This document shows, in pieces, positions 18,446 through 28,639 of a stretch of 64,000 nucleotides of DNA. How positions within the stretch are numbered: position 1 is the stretch's first letter; each line of letters opens with the position of its first letter. A model generated the notes under the pieces. It saw only the letters and a program-made list of their open reading frames with translations. It did no database searches and had not been told where the DNA came from. The stretch spans positions 434,001 to 498,000 of the forward strand of contig OZ252296.1 in the NCBI GenBank assembly GCA_965250245.1, given 5' to 3'. Source of the DNA: JABDIP01 sp965250245. GTDB lineage: Bacteria > Pseudomonadota > Alphaproteobacteria > DSM-16000 > Inquilinaceae. A program made the translations under genes and the position numbers.

Positions 18446-19506
18446 GATCCATAGGCATCCGCCAACAGGTCCGGTGGGATAGCATGCGCCACATGCCCGT
18501 CCAGTCCCTCCATCGTCTCTGCGGCACACAGCGCGTTCCAAATGCTTTCTTCCGTCGCTTCGATAACGGCGCCGAAGAGGTCCGCAAGCGCCATGTCGGG
18601 CAGGAACCTTGCCGTCTGGACGGTGGGAGGCGCTGCGGCGTCATGCCCGTTGGCCGTCGAGAAGCACAGGAAGATGTCCCCGCTGCCCGGCGCGCCCGTG
18701 CCGCCGACGCGTCCGACGCCGAGCCCCACGCGCTGCGCCACCCGCCGGCATTGATGCGGAAGGAGCGGAGCGTCGGTCGCCACGACGACGATGATCGAGC
18801 CGTCGTCGCGCGGTTCAGGCCATGGTGACGGCACGACATCCGTACCGATCCGTACGCCGATGCGGTGACCGTTCAGCGTCAGCCGCCGGCGCCGACCGTA
18901 GTTGCTCTGGGTGAGCGCCCCGATGGTGTACGTCCCCCCCGCCACAGGCAGCTCGCGGGACGACGTACCGATCCCGGCCTTCAACTCGTGTGTGATCATG
19001 CCGGTGCCGCCGCCGACATTGCCCTCGGCCACCGCGCCACCGGCCGCCGCGTCCAGGGCGCGCTGGACATGCTCAGGGCGTACGGCAAAGGCCGCCCGGT
19101 CGCTAAGCCAGCCGTCGTAGGTCTCGCCCACCACCGGCAGATAGAGGTTGGTCCCGACCCCGGCCTCCGCCTCAGCGCGGGACAGGCCTTCATAGACGGC
19201 GCCGACGCCATAGGTGCCGGTGAGCGCGACGGGTCCGCACAGCAGTCCGAACTCGTCGATCCAGGCGAGCCCGGTCAACTCACCATTTCCGTTCAGCACA
19301 TGCGCACCGGCGAAGAGATGGCGGTGCCAGGACGCGCCATCCGCCGGTTCGATCACCGTAACGCCGGTCCGCACGCAATAGGGCTCGTCGGCGAGAATCG
19401 TCTCATGTCCAACGCGGACGCCGGGCACGTCGGTGATGGCGTTCAATGGTCCCGGCGGCAGGTCCCCGATCGTGATACCCAGGTCACGCAACCGCTTCCG
19501 TGCCAT
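18442..19506 (-). CDS. S58 (DmpA/BapA) family aminopeptidase
   Basis: Self-processing N-terminal nucleophile hydrolase. Known members release N-terminal D-amino acids or beta-amino acids (BapA) from short peptides. In 354 residues the family landmarks are: ITDVPGVRVGHETI near 24-37, NVGGGTGM near 163-170, and the autocleavage site DGSIIVVVATDAPL, where cleavage before Ser237 would free the nucleophile. The start at 19506 has GGAGGT 6 bp upstream; open sequence further upstream runs antisense to the LysR gene and is not real. No signal peptide, so probably cytoplasmic. It shares direction with the polyamine block and is divergent from LysR. Confidence 0.88.
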   Translation of the reverse strand: MARKRLRDLGITIGDLPPGPLNAITDVPGVRVGHETILADEPYCVRTGVTVIEPADGASWHRHLFAGAHVLNGNGELTGLAWIDEFGLLCGPVALTGTYGVGAVYEGLSRAEAEAGVGTNLYLPVVGETYDGWLSDRAAFAVRPEHVQRALDAAAGGAVAEGNVGGGTGMITHELKAGIGTSSRELPVAGGTYTIGALTQSNYGRRRRLTLNGHRIGVRIGTDVVPSPWPEPRDDGSIIVVVATDAPLLPHQCRRVAQRVGLGVGRVGGTGAPGSGDIFLCFSTANGHDAAAPPTVQTARFLPDMALADLFGAVIEATEESIWNALCAAETMEGLDGHVAHAIPPDLLADAYGS

Positions 19507-19562
19507 ATCCGCACCTCCGAACGCATTCGCCATGGCATCGATAACATCTTTGTGGCTTGATC

Positions 19563-19581
19563 TGACATTGATATGGTCAAT
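19563..19581. promoter_or_regulatory. candidate LysR binding site
   Basis: In the 105-bp gap between divergent genes, ATTGA-TATGG-TCAAT (19567-19571 and 19577-19581) is nested with TGAC-N9-GTCA (19563-19579). LysR proteins favour short dyads with an A/T-rich centre in such divergent gaps. Assignment to this LysR is by position only. Confidence 0.4.
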
Positions 19582-19611
19582 GCTGAAGGCGAATGATCGT
19601 GTTGGAGTCTC

Positions 19612-20580
19612 ATGCCGGACCAGTATGGTGCCCATCGGCCGATCAAGGACCTCGACTGGAATCTCCTGCGCGTCTTCGTCGTCGTGGCCGAGGAAGGCGG
19701 GATAACGCGCGCCGCCAACAAGCTCCTGCGCACCCAGCCCACGATCAGCAGCGCACTGAAGCGGTTGGAGGAGAGCGTCGGACGGCAGCTGATCGTGCGG
19801 GGCGGCGGACGGTTCGAGCTGACCGACCACGGCACCATCCTCTACCGGGAGGCGCGCCGCATCGCGGACTCGCTGCGCCATCTGGACACCATGTTGCACG
19901 AGGCAGACGACGATGTGACCGGCTCGATCCGCATCGCCATGGCGAGCTATGTCGTCTTCCCGCCCTTCGATGCAATTCTCGGGAGCTTTCACGATCTCTA
20001 CCCGAAGGTCACTTTTACGCTTGATGTCATGCCCAGCAAGCAGGTCATCGCGACGACATCCGACGGGCTGTGCTCGCTGGGAATCTGCCTGCTGGCCAAG
20101 CCCCAGAAGCACCTGACGACGCATGTGCTCTATCGGGAGAAGTTCGGCTTCTTCTGCGGCGCGAACCACCCGCTCTATGGCCGGACGGATGTTCGGCTCA
20201 AGGAGCTGCAGGACAGCACCTATGTCGCTCTCAAGACCGACCAGATCGCCGACGCGCTGCACCCCATCGCCAAGATCCGTCAGAAATACGGGCTCGGCGG
20301 CGAACCGACCGGTACATCGTCCCATGTCGAGGAAATCCGCCGGATGATCGTGGCAGGCCTGGGCATCGGCTCGCTTCCCGTGCATGCCATGGAGCGTGAC
20401 ATGCGTGACGGGCGGCTGTGGCGTATTCCGCTGACGATCGCCGAGCCGACGCTCGACGTACATCTCGCGATCAACGAGCGGGCGATGAAGGACCGCGGGG
20501 AAAGAGCGTTTGTCGCCCGTCTCGTCGACTACATCGAATCGACGGATATCGCGGAGCGTTCCCTGCCGTATGGCGAATAG
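19612..20580 (+). CDS. LysR-family transcriptional regulator
   Basis: DNA-binding regulator, 322 residues: winged helix-turn-helix at about 14-75 (LDWNLLRVFVVVAEEGGITR then AANKLLRTQPTISSALKRLEE), a linker helix, and a periplasmic-binding-like effector domain from about 100. Divergent from the S58 peptidase, so it probably controls that gene and perhaps the downstream polyamine operon; the inducer is unknown. The start ATG at 19612 follows TGGAGTCTC, an acceptable ribosome site. It converges with the esterase gene, with stops 4 bp apart. Confidence 0.9.
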   Translation: MPDQYGAHRPIKDLDWNLLRVFVVVAEEGGITRAANKLLRTQPTISSALKRLEESVGRQLIVRGGGRFELTDHGTILYREARRIADSLRHLDTMLHEADDDVTGSIRIAMASYVVFPPFDAILGSFHDLYPKVTFTLDVMPSKQVIATTSDGLCSLGICLLAKPQKHLTTHVLYREKFGFFCGANHPLYGRTDVRLKELQDSTYVALKTDQIADALHPIAKIRQKYGLGGEPTGTSSHVEEIRRMIVAGLGIGSLPVHAMERDMRDGRLWRIPLTIAEPTLDVHLAINERAMKDRGERAFVARLVDYIESTDIAERSLPYGE

Positions 20581-20584
20581 CCCG

Positions 20585-21556
20585 TCATTCATGGACTGAG
20601 GTGTCGAAGAAGTCTCCGATCGTCGCAAGGCAGCCATCGGCGGCGTCCAGATGTCCCACATATTTGAGGCATCCGTGCACGACGCCCGGGAGCACGCGCA
20701 GGGTCGTCGCCACGCCCGCGGCGGTGAGTGCCCGGGACAGTTCCAAGCTATCGTCGAGCAGCGGGTCGAGGCCGGCGCCGATCAGCAGGATGGGCGGCAA
20801 CCCGGAAAGCTCCGCCAGGGCCGGCTCGGCAAGCGCATCCGGCCCGGCGGCGCCGTAATAGCTGCGCCAGAACCAGTCGACATCGGCGCTGTCCAGCAGG
20901 AAGCCGCCGGTCCCGAAGGCGCGGTGCGAGCCGCTGTCGACCTGGTGCCGGTAGCAGCCATACACCAGCGCCAGCCCGGAGATGGATCGAAACAGCCGGG
21001 GATCGCTGTCCCGCAGGTAGAGCGCCGCGCCGAGCGCGAGATTGGCACCGGCGGAATCGCCCGCGAGGTAGATCGGCTGGCCGGAGGCCTCGTCCAGAAC
21101 GGCGCCCACCGTGTCGGCGATGTCCCGCATCGGCGCCGGAAAGGGATGCTCGGGCGCCAGCCGGTAGTCGATCCCGACGACCCTCCTGTGTGCCGCGCGT
21201 GCCAGCGCCGCCATGATCCGATGATGGGTCTCGACGCTGCCGATCACCCAGCCGCCGCCATGGGCATAGAGGATCAACCCGGGCCGCGGCTGGTCGGGCA
21301 CGAAATCCCGCAGGCGCAGCGTGCGACCGTAGAGCGGCAGCTCTCGATCGGCCCAGCGCACCGCTTCGACGGGCTCCTTGTTCCAGCGCTGCTGGGCCGC
21401 CGAGAACTCCCTACGCAGCCATTCTGCGCGCACCGCATCGGTGGCCTGCGGCGGTGGCCTGGCCGCCTTCTGCCGCAATGCTTCTGCGAGCAGCGGCGCC
21501 ATCTGCGGATCCACGGCTGTGTCGTAGGCCGTCCGGCCCAGGGGCTGATCACTCAT
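20585..21556 (-). CDS. alpha/beta hydrolase, hormone-sensitive-lipase type esterase
   Basis: Carboxylic ester hydrolase, 323 residues, no signal peptide. The HSL features are the oxyanion motif HGGG at 99-102, nucleophile elbow GDSAG with Ser168, catalytic acid in GAGLDPLLDDS near 265, and His in GVVHGC near 296. YRLAPEHPFPAP near 131-142 is also diagnostic. The ATG at 21556 has GGAGC upstream. It is divergent from the GntR gene, and the A/T-rich gap between them holds candidate operators, so it is the likely local target of that regulator. Substrate unknown. Confidence 0.88.
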   Translation of the reverse strand: MSDQPLGRTAYDTAVDPQMAPLLAEALRQKAARPPPQATDAVRAEWLRREFSAAQQRWNKEPVEAVRWADRELPLYGRTLRLRDFVPDQPRPGLILYAHGGGWVIGSVETHHRIMAALARAAHRRVVGIDYRLAPEHPFPAPMRDIADTVGAVLDEASGQPIYLAGDSAGANLALGAALYLRDSDPRLFRSISGLALVYGCYRHQVDSGSHRAFGTGGFLLDSADVDWFWRSYYGAAGPDALAEPALAELSGLPPILLIGAGLDPLLDDSLELSRALTAAGVATTLRVLPGVVHGCLKYVGHLDAADGCLATIGDFFDTSVHE

Positions 21557-21628
21557 GCCGTCAGCTCCTATCCCCAGGCCGGGCGAAACCCGGTAGAGGA
21601 AAGTGGATTGTCGCGCCAGGCGTATGCT

Positions 21629-21660
21629 GACAAAATTGTTGCCGATCTTGTAACGGCAAC
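21629..21660. promoter_or_regulatory. candidate GntR autoregulatory operators
   Basis: GACAAAATTGTTGCC (21629-21643) is, read in reverse, GGCAACAATTTTGTC, the same motif as at 4266 and 30028. A second arrangement GTTGCC (21638-21643) with GGCAAC (21655-21660) makes a longer dyad. It ends 9 bp before the GntR start codon and lies in the shared promoter gap with the esterase. Confidence 0.55.
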
Positions 21661-21669
21661 TTTATCGGT

Positions 21670-22296
21670 ATGGACGCGAAGGAAATCACACGCTGTCTGG
21701 AGCTTGAGATCATCTTCGGCAAGCTGAAGCCGCGCGAGCGGCTGGTCGAGGAGGAACTCACCGCGCGGTTCGGCGTCAAGCGGCATGTGGTGCGCTCGGT
21801 GCTGATCGAGCTGGACCGGATGGGCATCGTGGAGCGCCGGCCGAACCGCGGCGCCCTGGTTCGCGACTATTCGCGCCAGGAGGTCGAGGAGCTTTACGAC
21901 ATGCGCGGCGCCCTTCAGGGCATGGCGGTGGAGCGGATGCGCTTTCCCTTCGACCCGGCGGTTCTGAAGACGCTGGAATCCCTGCAGGAACGGCACGGCA
22001 AGGCGGTCGATGCTCATGACCTGACGGCGGTCTTCGAGCTGAACAACGCGTTCCATGACACGCTGTTTGACTGCTGCAACAACCGCTATCTGGCTGAGGC
22101 GATCCGCCAGCATGCCTGGCTCAGCCATGCCATCCGCTCGTACCGCATTGCCGATCCGCAGCTTCTGGCGCAGGCGCGCAAGGAGCACGAGGCGATGATC
22201 GAGGCCATTCGCGCCGAGGACCGGGCGCAGCTTACCGAGCTTGTGGTCAACCATATCGAGCCGTCCAAGGAAGCCTATCTCATGGGTCAGGTTTGA
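21670..22296 (+). CDS. GntR-family regulator with FCD domain
   Basis: Ligand-responsive regulator, 208 residues: winged helix-turn-helix at about 1-65 (LVEEELTARFGVKRHVVRSVLIEL), and an all-helical FCD domain at about 75-200 with the metal-binding pattern FHDTLFDCCNN and a late HEAMIEAI and NHIEPSK. FCD regulators sense carboxylic acids and sugar acids, which fits the adjacent sugar-acid type operon. Its 3' end overlaps the convergent dehydrogenase by 17 bp. The gene starts directly after dyads of the GTCAACAATTT family. Confidence 0.9.
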   Translation: MDAKEITRCLELEIIFGKLKPRERLVEEELTARFGVKRHVVRSVLIELDRMGIVERRPNRGALVRDYSRQEVEELYDMRGALQGMAVERMRFPFDPAVLKTLESLQERHGKAVDAHDLTAVFELNNAFHDTLFDCCNNRYLAEAIRQHAWLSHAIRSYRIADPQLLAQARKEHEAMIEAIRAEDRAQLTELVVNHIEPSKEAYLMGQV

Positions 22297-23287
22297 ACCT
22301 GGACAGCGTGTAGACGGTCTCGACGGCCTTGAGGGCGGCGAGCGATTCAGCAAGCCCGGTTTCGAACGGGACGCCGGATTTCAGGCTGTCGACGAATTCC
22401 GCGATCGCGGTCCGATAGCTGTCCTCGTAACCGCTCGCCGGATCGGTGGAGAGCGGCTCGAAGCCCTCCAGGCTGGCCTCGAGGTTCCAGCCATCCAGCC
22501 GGACGGTGCCGTGCTCGCAATACAGCGACAGCCGGTCGCCGGGCAGCGCCGGTTCGCCGCCGACGGCGGAGCTCGCCGTCAGGCAGCCATCGACGCCGCC
22601 GGCAGCCAGGTGAATGATCGCAGTGTCCTCTCCCTTCAGCGCGCCCGACCTGTTTGACAGGGCCGCACTCTTCACGATGACCGGACCGAGCAGGTAGGCC
22701 AGCGTGTCCAGATGGTGGATCAGCACCTCGATCACCAGAAAGCGGTCGAGGTCCCGGAAGAAGGGCTGGCGCTCCAGGGTCGGGCGCCGTCCTTGTGCGT
22801 CCGGCAGCAACCCGGAGCCCATCAACGACATTTCGAACGCCACGGCCCGGCCCAGCCGTCCGGAAGCGAGCCAGGAACTCAGGCGCCGGTAGTGGGCGCG
22901 TCGGCGCCAGTTCTCGTGGACCATGACCGGGATCGCATCGCCGATCTCCGCGGCGATCTCGCGGGCTTCGGCCAGGCTCGGAGCCAGCGGCTTCTGGCAC
23001 AGCACGGCAATGCCGTGACGCGCCGCGATGCGCAGCGCCGGTACATGCATGTCGGGCGGCAACGCGATGTCCAGAGCGTCCGGGCGGGTCTCGACCAGCA
23101 TCGTCTCGACATCGGCGAAGACCTGCGCAATGCCGAAGGCCTCGGCACGCGCCCGGGCCCGTGCCGGATCGACATCGCAGATCGCCACGACCTCGACATC
23201 CGTGAGCGAGCGCCAGGCCGGCAGGTGATGGCCGCTGACCATGCCGGCGCCGGCCACCGCCACGCGCAGGGGCTTGGAACCGGTCAT
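22280..23287 (-). CDS. Gfo/Idh/MocA-family oxidoreductase
   Basis: NAD(P)-dependent dehydrogenase, typically of sugars or inositols. In 335 residues: Rossmann start RVAVAGAGMVSGHH near 8-20 and the (E)KP motif as LCQKPLAPS near 97-105, where Gln replaces the usual Glu before the catalytic Lys. The C-terminal beta-sheet domain includes a YRTAIAEFVDSL segment near 300. The ATG at 23287 forms an ATGA with the amidohydrolase stop. Last gene of an eight-gene importer and catabolism operon. Confidence 0.88.
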   Translation of the reverse strand: MTGSKPLRVAVAGAGMVSGHHLPAWRSLTDVEVVAICDVDPARARARAEAFGIAQVFADVETMLVETRPDALDIALPPDMHVPALRIAARHGIAVLCQKPLAPSLAEAREIAAEIGDAIPVMVHENWRRRAHYRRLSSWLASGRLGRAVAFEMSLMGSGLLPDAQGRRPTLERQPFFRDLDRFLVIEVLIHHLDTLAYLLGPVIVKSAALSNRSGALKGEDTAIIHLAAGGVDGCLTASSAVGGEPALPGDRLSLYCEHGTVRLDGWNLEASLEGFEPLSTDPASGYEDSYRTAIAEFVDSLKSGVPFETGLAESLAALKAVETVYTLSRFKPDP

Positions 23288-24087
23288 GACCCGGCGTGCG
23301 GGGCGAAGCCGAACAGTCGGCGCGCGGTGCCGCCCATGATCGCATCCTGCTGGGCCGGTCGCAGCGACCGGCCCCAATCGACGAGCGCGCCGTAGTCCGG
23401 CGCCGGGCGATCCGGCAGATTGATGAAGGGCCAGTCCGACCCCCAGAGACAGCGATCCGCCCCGAATGCGTCGAGCAACGCGTCAGTGAAGGGGCGCAGT
23501 CTGGCGAAGGGTGGCGTTGCCTTGCGGAAGGGCGCGGAGAGCTTCACGAGCACGGTGTCGGAGCGGGCCAACGCCAATACGGTGCGAAACGCCTCAAGGC
23601 CGTCTTCGATGTCCGGCAGCCCCATATGGTCGAGGACCACCGGACAGGCCGCGGCGGTGATGTCGTCGTCGGCGGCTGCGAGCAGATGCGGTGGCGCCAG
23701 GATCTCGCAGACCAGCCCGGCCGACTCCGCCGCGGACAGGGCCTCCCGCACGGCCTGAAGGCCATACGTCCGGTCGACGCTGTGGGTGGTGTTCAGGCGC
23801 AGCCCGACGATCTCGTCCATGCGGCCGAGCCTGTCCAACTCGGCGCCGCTGGCCTGAACCACCACCTTGAACCTGCCCGGCTCGGCGGCCAGCGCCTCCA
23901 GCATGGCGGTGTTGTCCTCGCCGTAGCCGCTGGGCTGGACCAGAACCGCGCCGGCGATGCCGTGCCGGTCCATCAGGTCGAGCAGCATGGGCAGCGTGCC
24001 GGCCTCGTCCGGCTGCGCCACATAGCCCTTGCCCGGCACCATCGGATGGCGCTGCAGGTCGATCAGGTGCACATGGGCGTCGATCAC
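23284..24087 (-). CDS. amidohydrolase-family lactonase-like enzyme (Amidohydro_2)
   Basis: TIM-barrel metal-dependent hydrolase, 267 residues. It opens with IDAHVHLID (His5, His7), has QPSGYGEDN near 51-59, LDHMGLPD in the middle and GSDWPFINLP near 218-227. This pattern matches 2-pyrone-4,6-dicarboxylate lactonase and sugar-acid lactonase relatives. Position between a D-2-hydroxyacid dehydrogenase and a Gfo/Idh/MocA dehydrogenase suggests it opens the lactone formed by sugar oxidation. Overlaps both neighbours by 4 bp. Confidence 0.82.
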   Translation of the reverse strand: MIDAHVHLIDLQRHPMVPGKGYVAQPDEAGTLPMLLDLMDRHGIAGAVLVQPSGYGEDNTAMLEALAAEPGRFKVVVQASGAELDRLGRMDEIVGLRLNTTHSVDRTYGLQAVREALSAAESAGLVCEILAPPHLLAAADDDITAAACPVVLDHMGLPDIEDGLEAFRTVLALARSDTVLVKLSAPFRKATPPFARLRPFTDALLDAFGADRCLWGSDWPFINLPDRPAPDYGALVDWGRSLRPAQQDAIMGGTARRLFGFAPHAGS

Positions 24088-25079
24088 GGCTCGGTGCCGG
24101 TCGCGGCGGGTTGCTGCAGCCGGACCTCGTTGTGCAGCGGTTCGCCGCGCAAATAGCGCTGCACATTGGCAAACAGCGCGTCCATCTTCCGCGCCATCGC
24201 GTCCCTGGTCCCGGCGGAGAAATGCGGCGTCAGCACCGTGTTCGGCAACGCCGCCAGGTGATGATCGGGGCTCAGTGGCTCGCCCTCGAAAACGTCAAGC
24301 CCGGCCCCGGCAAGCTGGCCGGACGCCAGCGCCGCAGCCAGGGCGTCGTCGTCTATCAGCCCGCCGCGAGCGGTGTTGACGATGATCGCCTCGGGCTTCA
24401 TGCGGGCGATCTCCTCGCGTCCTAGGATGTGCCGCGTCGCCGCGACCAGCGGCATGTGCAGGCTTACGATGTCCGAGGTCTCAAGCAGCCGTTCGAAAGA
24501 CACGGGCTCTACGCCATGGCGCTCGAGTTCATCGGGCGGAAGGCTGACGGCTGGATCGTGGAACTGCCCGACCGTGCCGAAGGCCTTCAGCCGCAGCGCG
24601 GTCTCGCGACCGATGCGGCCGAAGCCAAGGAAGCCGACTCGCTTGCCGCGCAATTCGAAGGATCGCGTCCGCAAGCTGTTCACGTGCCAGCAGCCTTGCC
24701 TCAGCTCCCGGTCGGCGAAGGCGAGATGCCGAGCCGTCGCCAGCATCAGCAGCACCGCGTGCTCGGCGACGCCGACGGTCGTGCCCTCGGGCGTCAGCGC
24801 CAGGCGTATGCCGCGCAGGGCCAGGGCGTCGACATCGACGGTGTCGTGGAAGCCGACGCCCTGGTGGTGCACCAGGCGGAGATTCCGGCCGGCCTCGATC
24901 AGCGGGGCGGTCAGCGGCGTGGCGGCCACGATGACGACCTCGCAATCCGCGATTGTTGCGCGGCGCTCGTCGTCGCTGTCGGTAGACAGCGTCTTCAGGA
25001 CCAGGCCCTCGGGCATGCGCTCGCGAATCAGCGTGTACAGGTCCGGGGTGCCCAGCGAGTTGTAGAATATGCGCGTCAT
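24084..25079 (-). CDS. D-2-hydroxyacid dehydrogenase
   Basis: NAD(P)-dependent reductase or dehydrogenase of 2-keto/2-hydroxy acids, 331 residues. NAD loop GFGRIG at 152-157, catalytic Arg238 in NTARGGLIDD, Glu267 region in DVFEGEP, and His286 in TPHFSAGT, the Arg-Glu-His relay of the family. It may be a glyoxylate, hydroxypyruvate or sugar-acid dehydrogenase. Four bp separate it from the RraA-family gene and it overlaps the lactonase by 4 bp. Confidence 0.9.
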   Translation of the reverse strand: MTRIFYNSLGTPDLYTLIRERMPEGLVLKTLSTDSDDERRATIADCEVVIVAATPLTAPLIEAGRNLRLVHHQGVGFHDTVDVDALALRGIRLALTPEGTTVGVAEHAVLLMLATARHLAFADRELRQGCWHVNSLRTRSFELRGKRVGFLGFGRIGRETALRLKAFGTVGQFHDPAVSLPPDELERHGVEPVSFERLLETSDIVSLHMPLVAATRHILGREEIARMKPEAIIVNTARGGLIDDDALAAALASGQLAGAGLDVFEGEPLSPDHHLAALPNTVLTPHFSAGTRDAMARKMDALFANVQRYLRGEPLHNEVRLQQPAATGTEP

Positions 25080-25083
25080 CGGG

Positions 25084-25765
25084 TCACTCCCGGTCGACGA
25101 AGCGGAACAACTCGTCGTCCCCCTGCGCCGCGATCCAATCTGGAACCGGCACCCCGGCCGCGACCTTTTCCTCCATCGCAGCTTCCTTCGCCCGCACTTC
25201 GGCGAGCGACTCCAGGGTTACGGCGATCTGGGCCGAGGGGATCACGACCACGCCATCCTCGTCGCCGCGGACGATATCGCCGGCCGCCACCCGCACCCCG
25301 CCCACCATCACCGGCAGTCCGACGCTGCCCGGTCCGGCCTTCTGCGGCGAGTTGGGCGAAATGCCGGCGGCGAAGACCGGGATCCCGACCGCGTCGATCC
25401 CCGACCGGTCGCGCACCATGCCGTCTGTGACGACGGCCTGGATGCCGGCGTTGCGGGCCATGCCGATCAGGATGTCGCCGCACACCGATGCTGCCTCGAA
25501 CCCGCCGGTGGTGATGACCAGGACGTCGCCCGGCCGGGCGAGGCGCAGTGCCGCCCAGGCGGCGAGGTTGTCGCGCGGCCCGGCATCGACCGGGAGCGCG
25601 CTGCCGACGAATGCACTGCGCGACGTGACCGCCTTGATGCGATGGTCCAGCGCGCCGGTCCGGCCCATCGCGTCGACGATGTTGCCGACCGGGACGCCGC
25701 GGAAGGCGGCGATGTCCTCCGCTCCGGCCCGCGGCATGTGGCGAAGCGCCTTGAGCGGCGGTGCG

Positions 25766-25773
<8 letters not shown>
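25084..25773 (-). CDS. RraA/HMG-aldolase-family protein
   Basis: Member of the fold shared by RraA and class II 4-hydroxy-4-methyl-2-oxoglutarate or 4-carboxy-4-hydroxy-2-oxoadipate aldolases, 229 residues. The divalent-metal and substrate motif is TDGMVRDRSGI with Arg121 and Asp122, preceded by GDVLVITTGGFEAASVCGDI near 82-101. The length and Arg-Asp pair favour an aldolase or decarboxylase over the RNase regulator. In this operon it probably cleaves a 2-keto-4-hydroxy acid from sugar breakdown. Overlaps the ATPase stop by 8 bp. Confidence 0.8.
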
Positions 25774-26863
<1,090 letters not shown>

Positions 26864-26869
26864 CCGACC

Positions 26870-27709
26870 TCACTTCACGGCCCCGGCCGTCATGCCCTGG
26901 ATCAGGCGCTCGGAGAAGAACATGTAGATCACGACCACCGGGACGATCGCGATCATCAGCCCGGTGGCGATCATGCCGACATCCTCCAACTGATCGCCCA
27001 TGAAGCGCAGGATGCCGAGCGGCAGGGTGCGCTTGTCGTCGTCGGTGATCAGCACCACGGCATAAAGGAACTCGTTCCACAGCAGGATGGTGTTGAGGAT
27101 CACCGTGGTGGAGATCGCCGGCAGCGCCACCGGCAGCGAGATGCGCCAGAAGATCGACCATTCCGAATAGCCGTCGATCCGGGCGGCGTCGAACAAATCC
27201 TTGGGGATGCGCGCGAAGAAGCTCTCCAGGATGTAGATGGTGATCGGCAGCTGGATCGCGACATAGACCAGCACCAGCCCGACCCGGGAGTTGTAGAGCC
27301 CGTAATCGACCAGGATCTGGAACAGGCCGATCACCGTCACCTGCGGCGGGAAGATGATGGTGGACAGGATCAGCATGTAGATCAAACGCTTGAACGGAAA
27401 GGCGTAGCGCGCGAAGCAATGCGCCGCCATGCCGCCAATGATTGTCACGACCAGCACCGCGGACAGCACGACCAACACCGAGTTGGTGAAGTAGACGTCG
27501 TAGCTGGAATTGACCCAGGCATCGCGGAACTTGCCGAAATGCGGCGGCGTGGGCAGGCCGTAGGGGTTGTGCGCGATCTCCGTGGTGGTCCTGAGCGACA
27601 TGGTCGCCACCCAGGCGAAGGGCCCGGCCGAGAACGCCGTGTAGAGCGCCAACACCAGCATCAGCCCGCCCCGGCGCAGGGTGCCGGCCGACAGGGTCGC
27701 CGCCATCAT
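26870..27709 (-). CDS. carbohydrate ABC permease (MalG family)
   Basis: Channel subunit, 279 residues, six helices. After MMAATLSAGTLRRGG the first helix is LMLVLALYTAFSAGPFAWVATM; the EAA loop is FDAARIDGYSEWSIFWRISLP near 180-200. The start at 27709 overlaps the stop of the other permease (TGATG). The long frame that extends upstream is antisense-like and unrelated. Confidence 0.93.
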   Translation of the reverse strand: MMAATLSAGTLRRGGLMLVLALYTAFSAGPFAWVATMSLRTTTEIAHNPYGLPTPPHFGKFRDAWVNSSYDVYFTNSVLVVLSAVLVVTIIGGMAAHCFARYAFPFKRLIYMLILSTIIFPPQVTVIGLFQILVDYGLYNSRVGLVLVYVAIQLPITIYILESFFARIPKDLFDAARIDGYSEWSIFWRISLPVALPAISTTVILNTILLWNEFLYAVVLITDDDKRTLPLGILRFMGDQLEDVGMIATGLMIAIVPVVVIYMFFSERLIQGMTAGAVK

Positions 27710-28608
27710 CAATACTCCAGCCGGTCCTGCCGGCGGAACAGGCGGTTCAGCAGCAGGACCCCGGCCAGCACGATGACGAACCAGACCACGGCGATGGTCG
27801 AGGGATAGCCGAGATCGAAGGTCGACCAGCGGAAGGCGCGTTTGTAGACGTAGGTCGACACGGTCTCGGTCGCCCAGAGCGGGTTGCCCTGGGTGGTGAC
27901 CCAGACCAGGTCGAAGATCTTCATCTTTCCGATGAAGGCGAGCACGACCAGGTTGAGCAGGGTCGGACGGATCAGCGGCAGGATCACGAACCAGAGCTTC
28001 TGCAGCCAGCCGCAATAGTCCAGCTCGGCCGCCTCCAGCACCTCCTTGGGCATCGACGACATGGCGGCCAGCACCACCACCATGTTGAAGCCGACCCACA
28101 TCCAGGTGGTCACCGCGATCAGCGACGGCAGCGCCGTTCGCGGATCGCCGAGCCAGGGCATCGCCCAAGACTCAAGCCCGACGCTCCGGAGGAGCAGGTT
28201 CAGGACGCCCCAATCGTAGTTGAAGATCCACATCCAGAGGATCCCGACCACCACATAGGACATCAGCACCGGCGTGAACCAGGCGATCCGGAAGAACCGG
28301 GCGCCCGGAACCTTGGCATAGAGGCACAGCGCCAGGAGCGTCGCGATCGACACCTCCAGCACCGGTGAGACGATGGCCCAGGTCAGGGTATTCGACACCG
28401 CCTTCCAGAAGATGTCGTCGGTCCACAGCGCCAGGTAATGCGTGAACCCGACATAGGTGTCTTCGCGGAACGGCAGCACCTCGTGCACCGAATTGTAGAA
28501 GGTGCGCAGGACCGGGAGGGCGGTGAAGGCGGCAAACACCAGCAGTGCCGGCAGCAGGAAGCTGGCGATGACGCCGGGCGGATGGCTTTCGTCGGACTTC
28601 GCCAGCAT
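27709..28608 (-). CDS. carbohydrate ABC permease (MalF/UgpA family)
   Basis: Channel subunit, 299 residues, six helices, first helix VIASFLLPALLVFAAFTALPVL near 13-34 and EAA loop LEAAELDYCGWLQKLWFVILP near 195-215. No large periplasmic insertion, unlike E. coli MalF. It follows the binding-protein gene after a stem-loop and is tightly coupled to the MalG-like gene. Confidence 0.93.
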   Translation of the reverse strand: MLAKSDESHPPGVIASFLLPALLVFAAFTALPVLRTFYNSVHEVLPFREDTYVGFTHYLALWTDDIFWKAVSNTLTWAIVSPVLEVSIATLLALCLYAKVPGARFFRIAWFTPVLMSYVVVGILWMWIFNYDWGVLNLLLRSVGLESWAMPWLGDPRTALPSLIAVTTWMWVGFNMVVVLAAMSSMPKEVLEAAELDYCGWLQKLWFVILPLIRPTLLNLVVLAFIGKMKIFDLVWVTTQGNPLWATETVSTYVYKRAFRWSTFDLGYPSTIAVVWFVIVLAGVLLLNRLFRRQDRLEY

Positions 28609-28639
28609 GAGCTGTCCCGGAGCGGAGGGCGAGTCGCCG

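Noticed and set aside
19507..20661. Upstream extension of the S58 peptidase frame to 739 residues
   Set aside because: The extra part is antisense to the LysR gene, and a good ribosome site supports the start at 19506.
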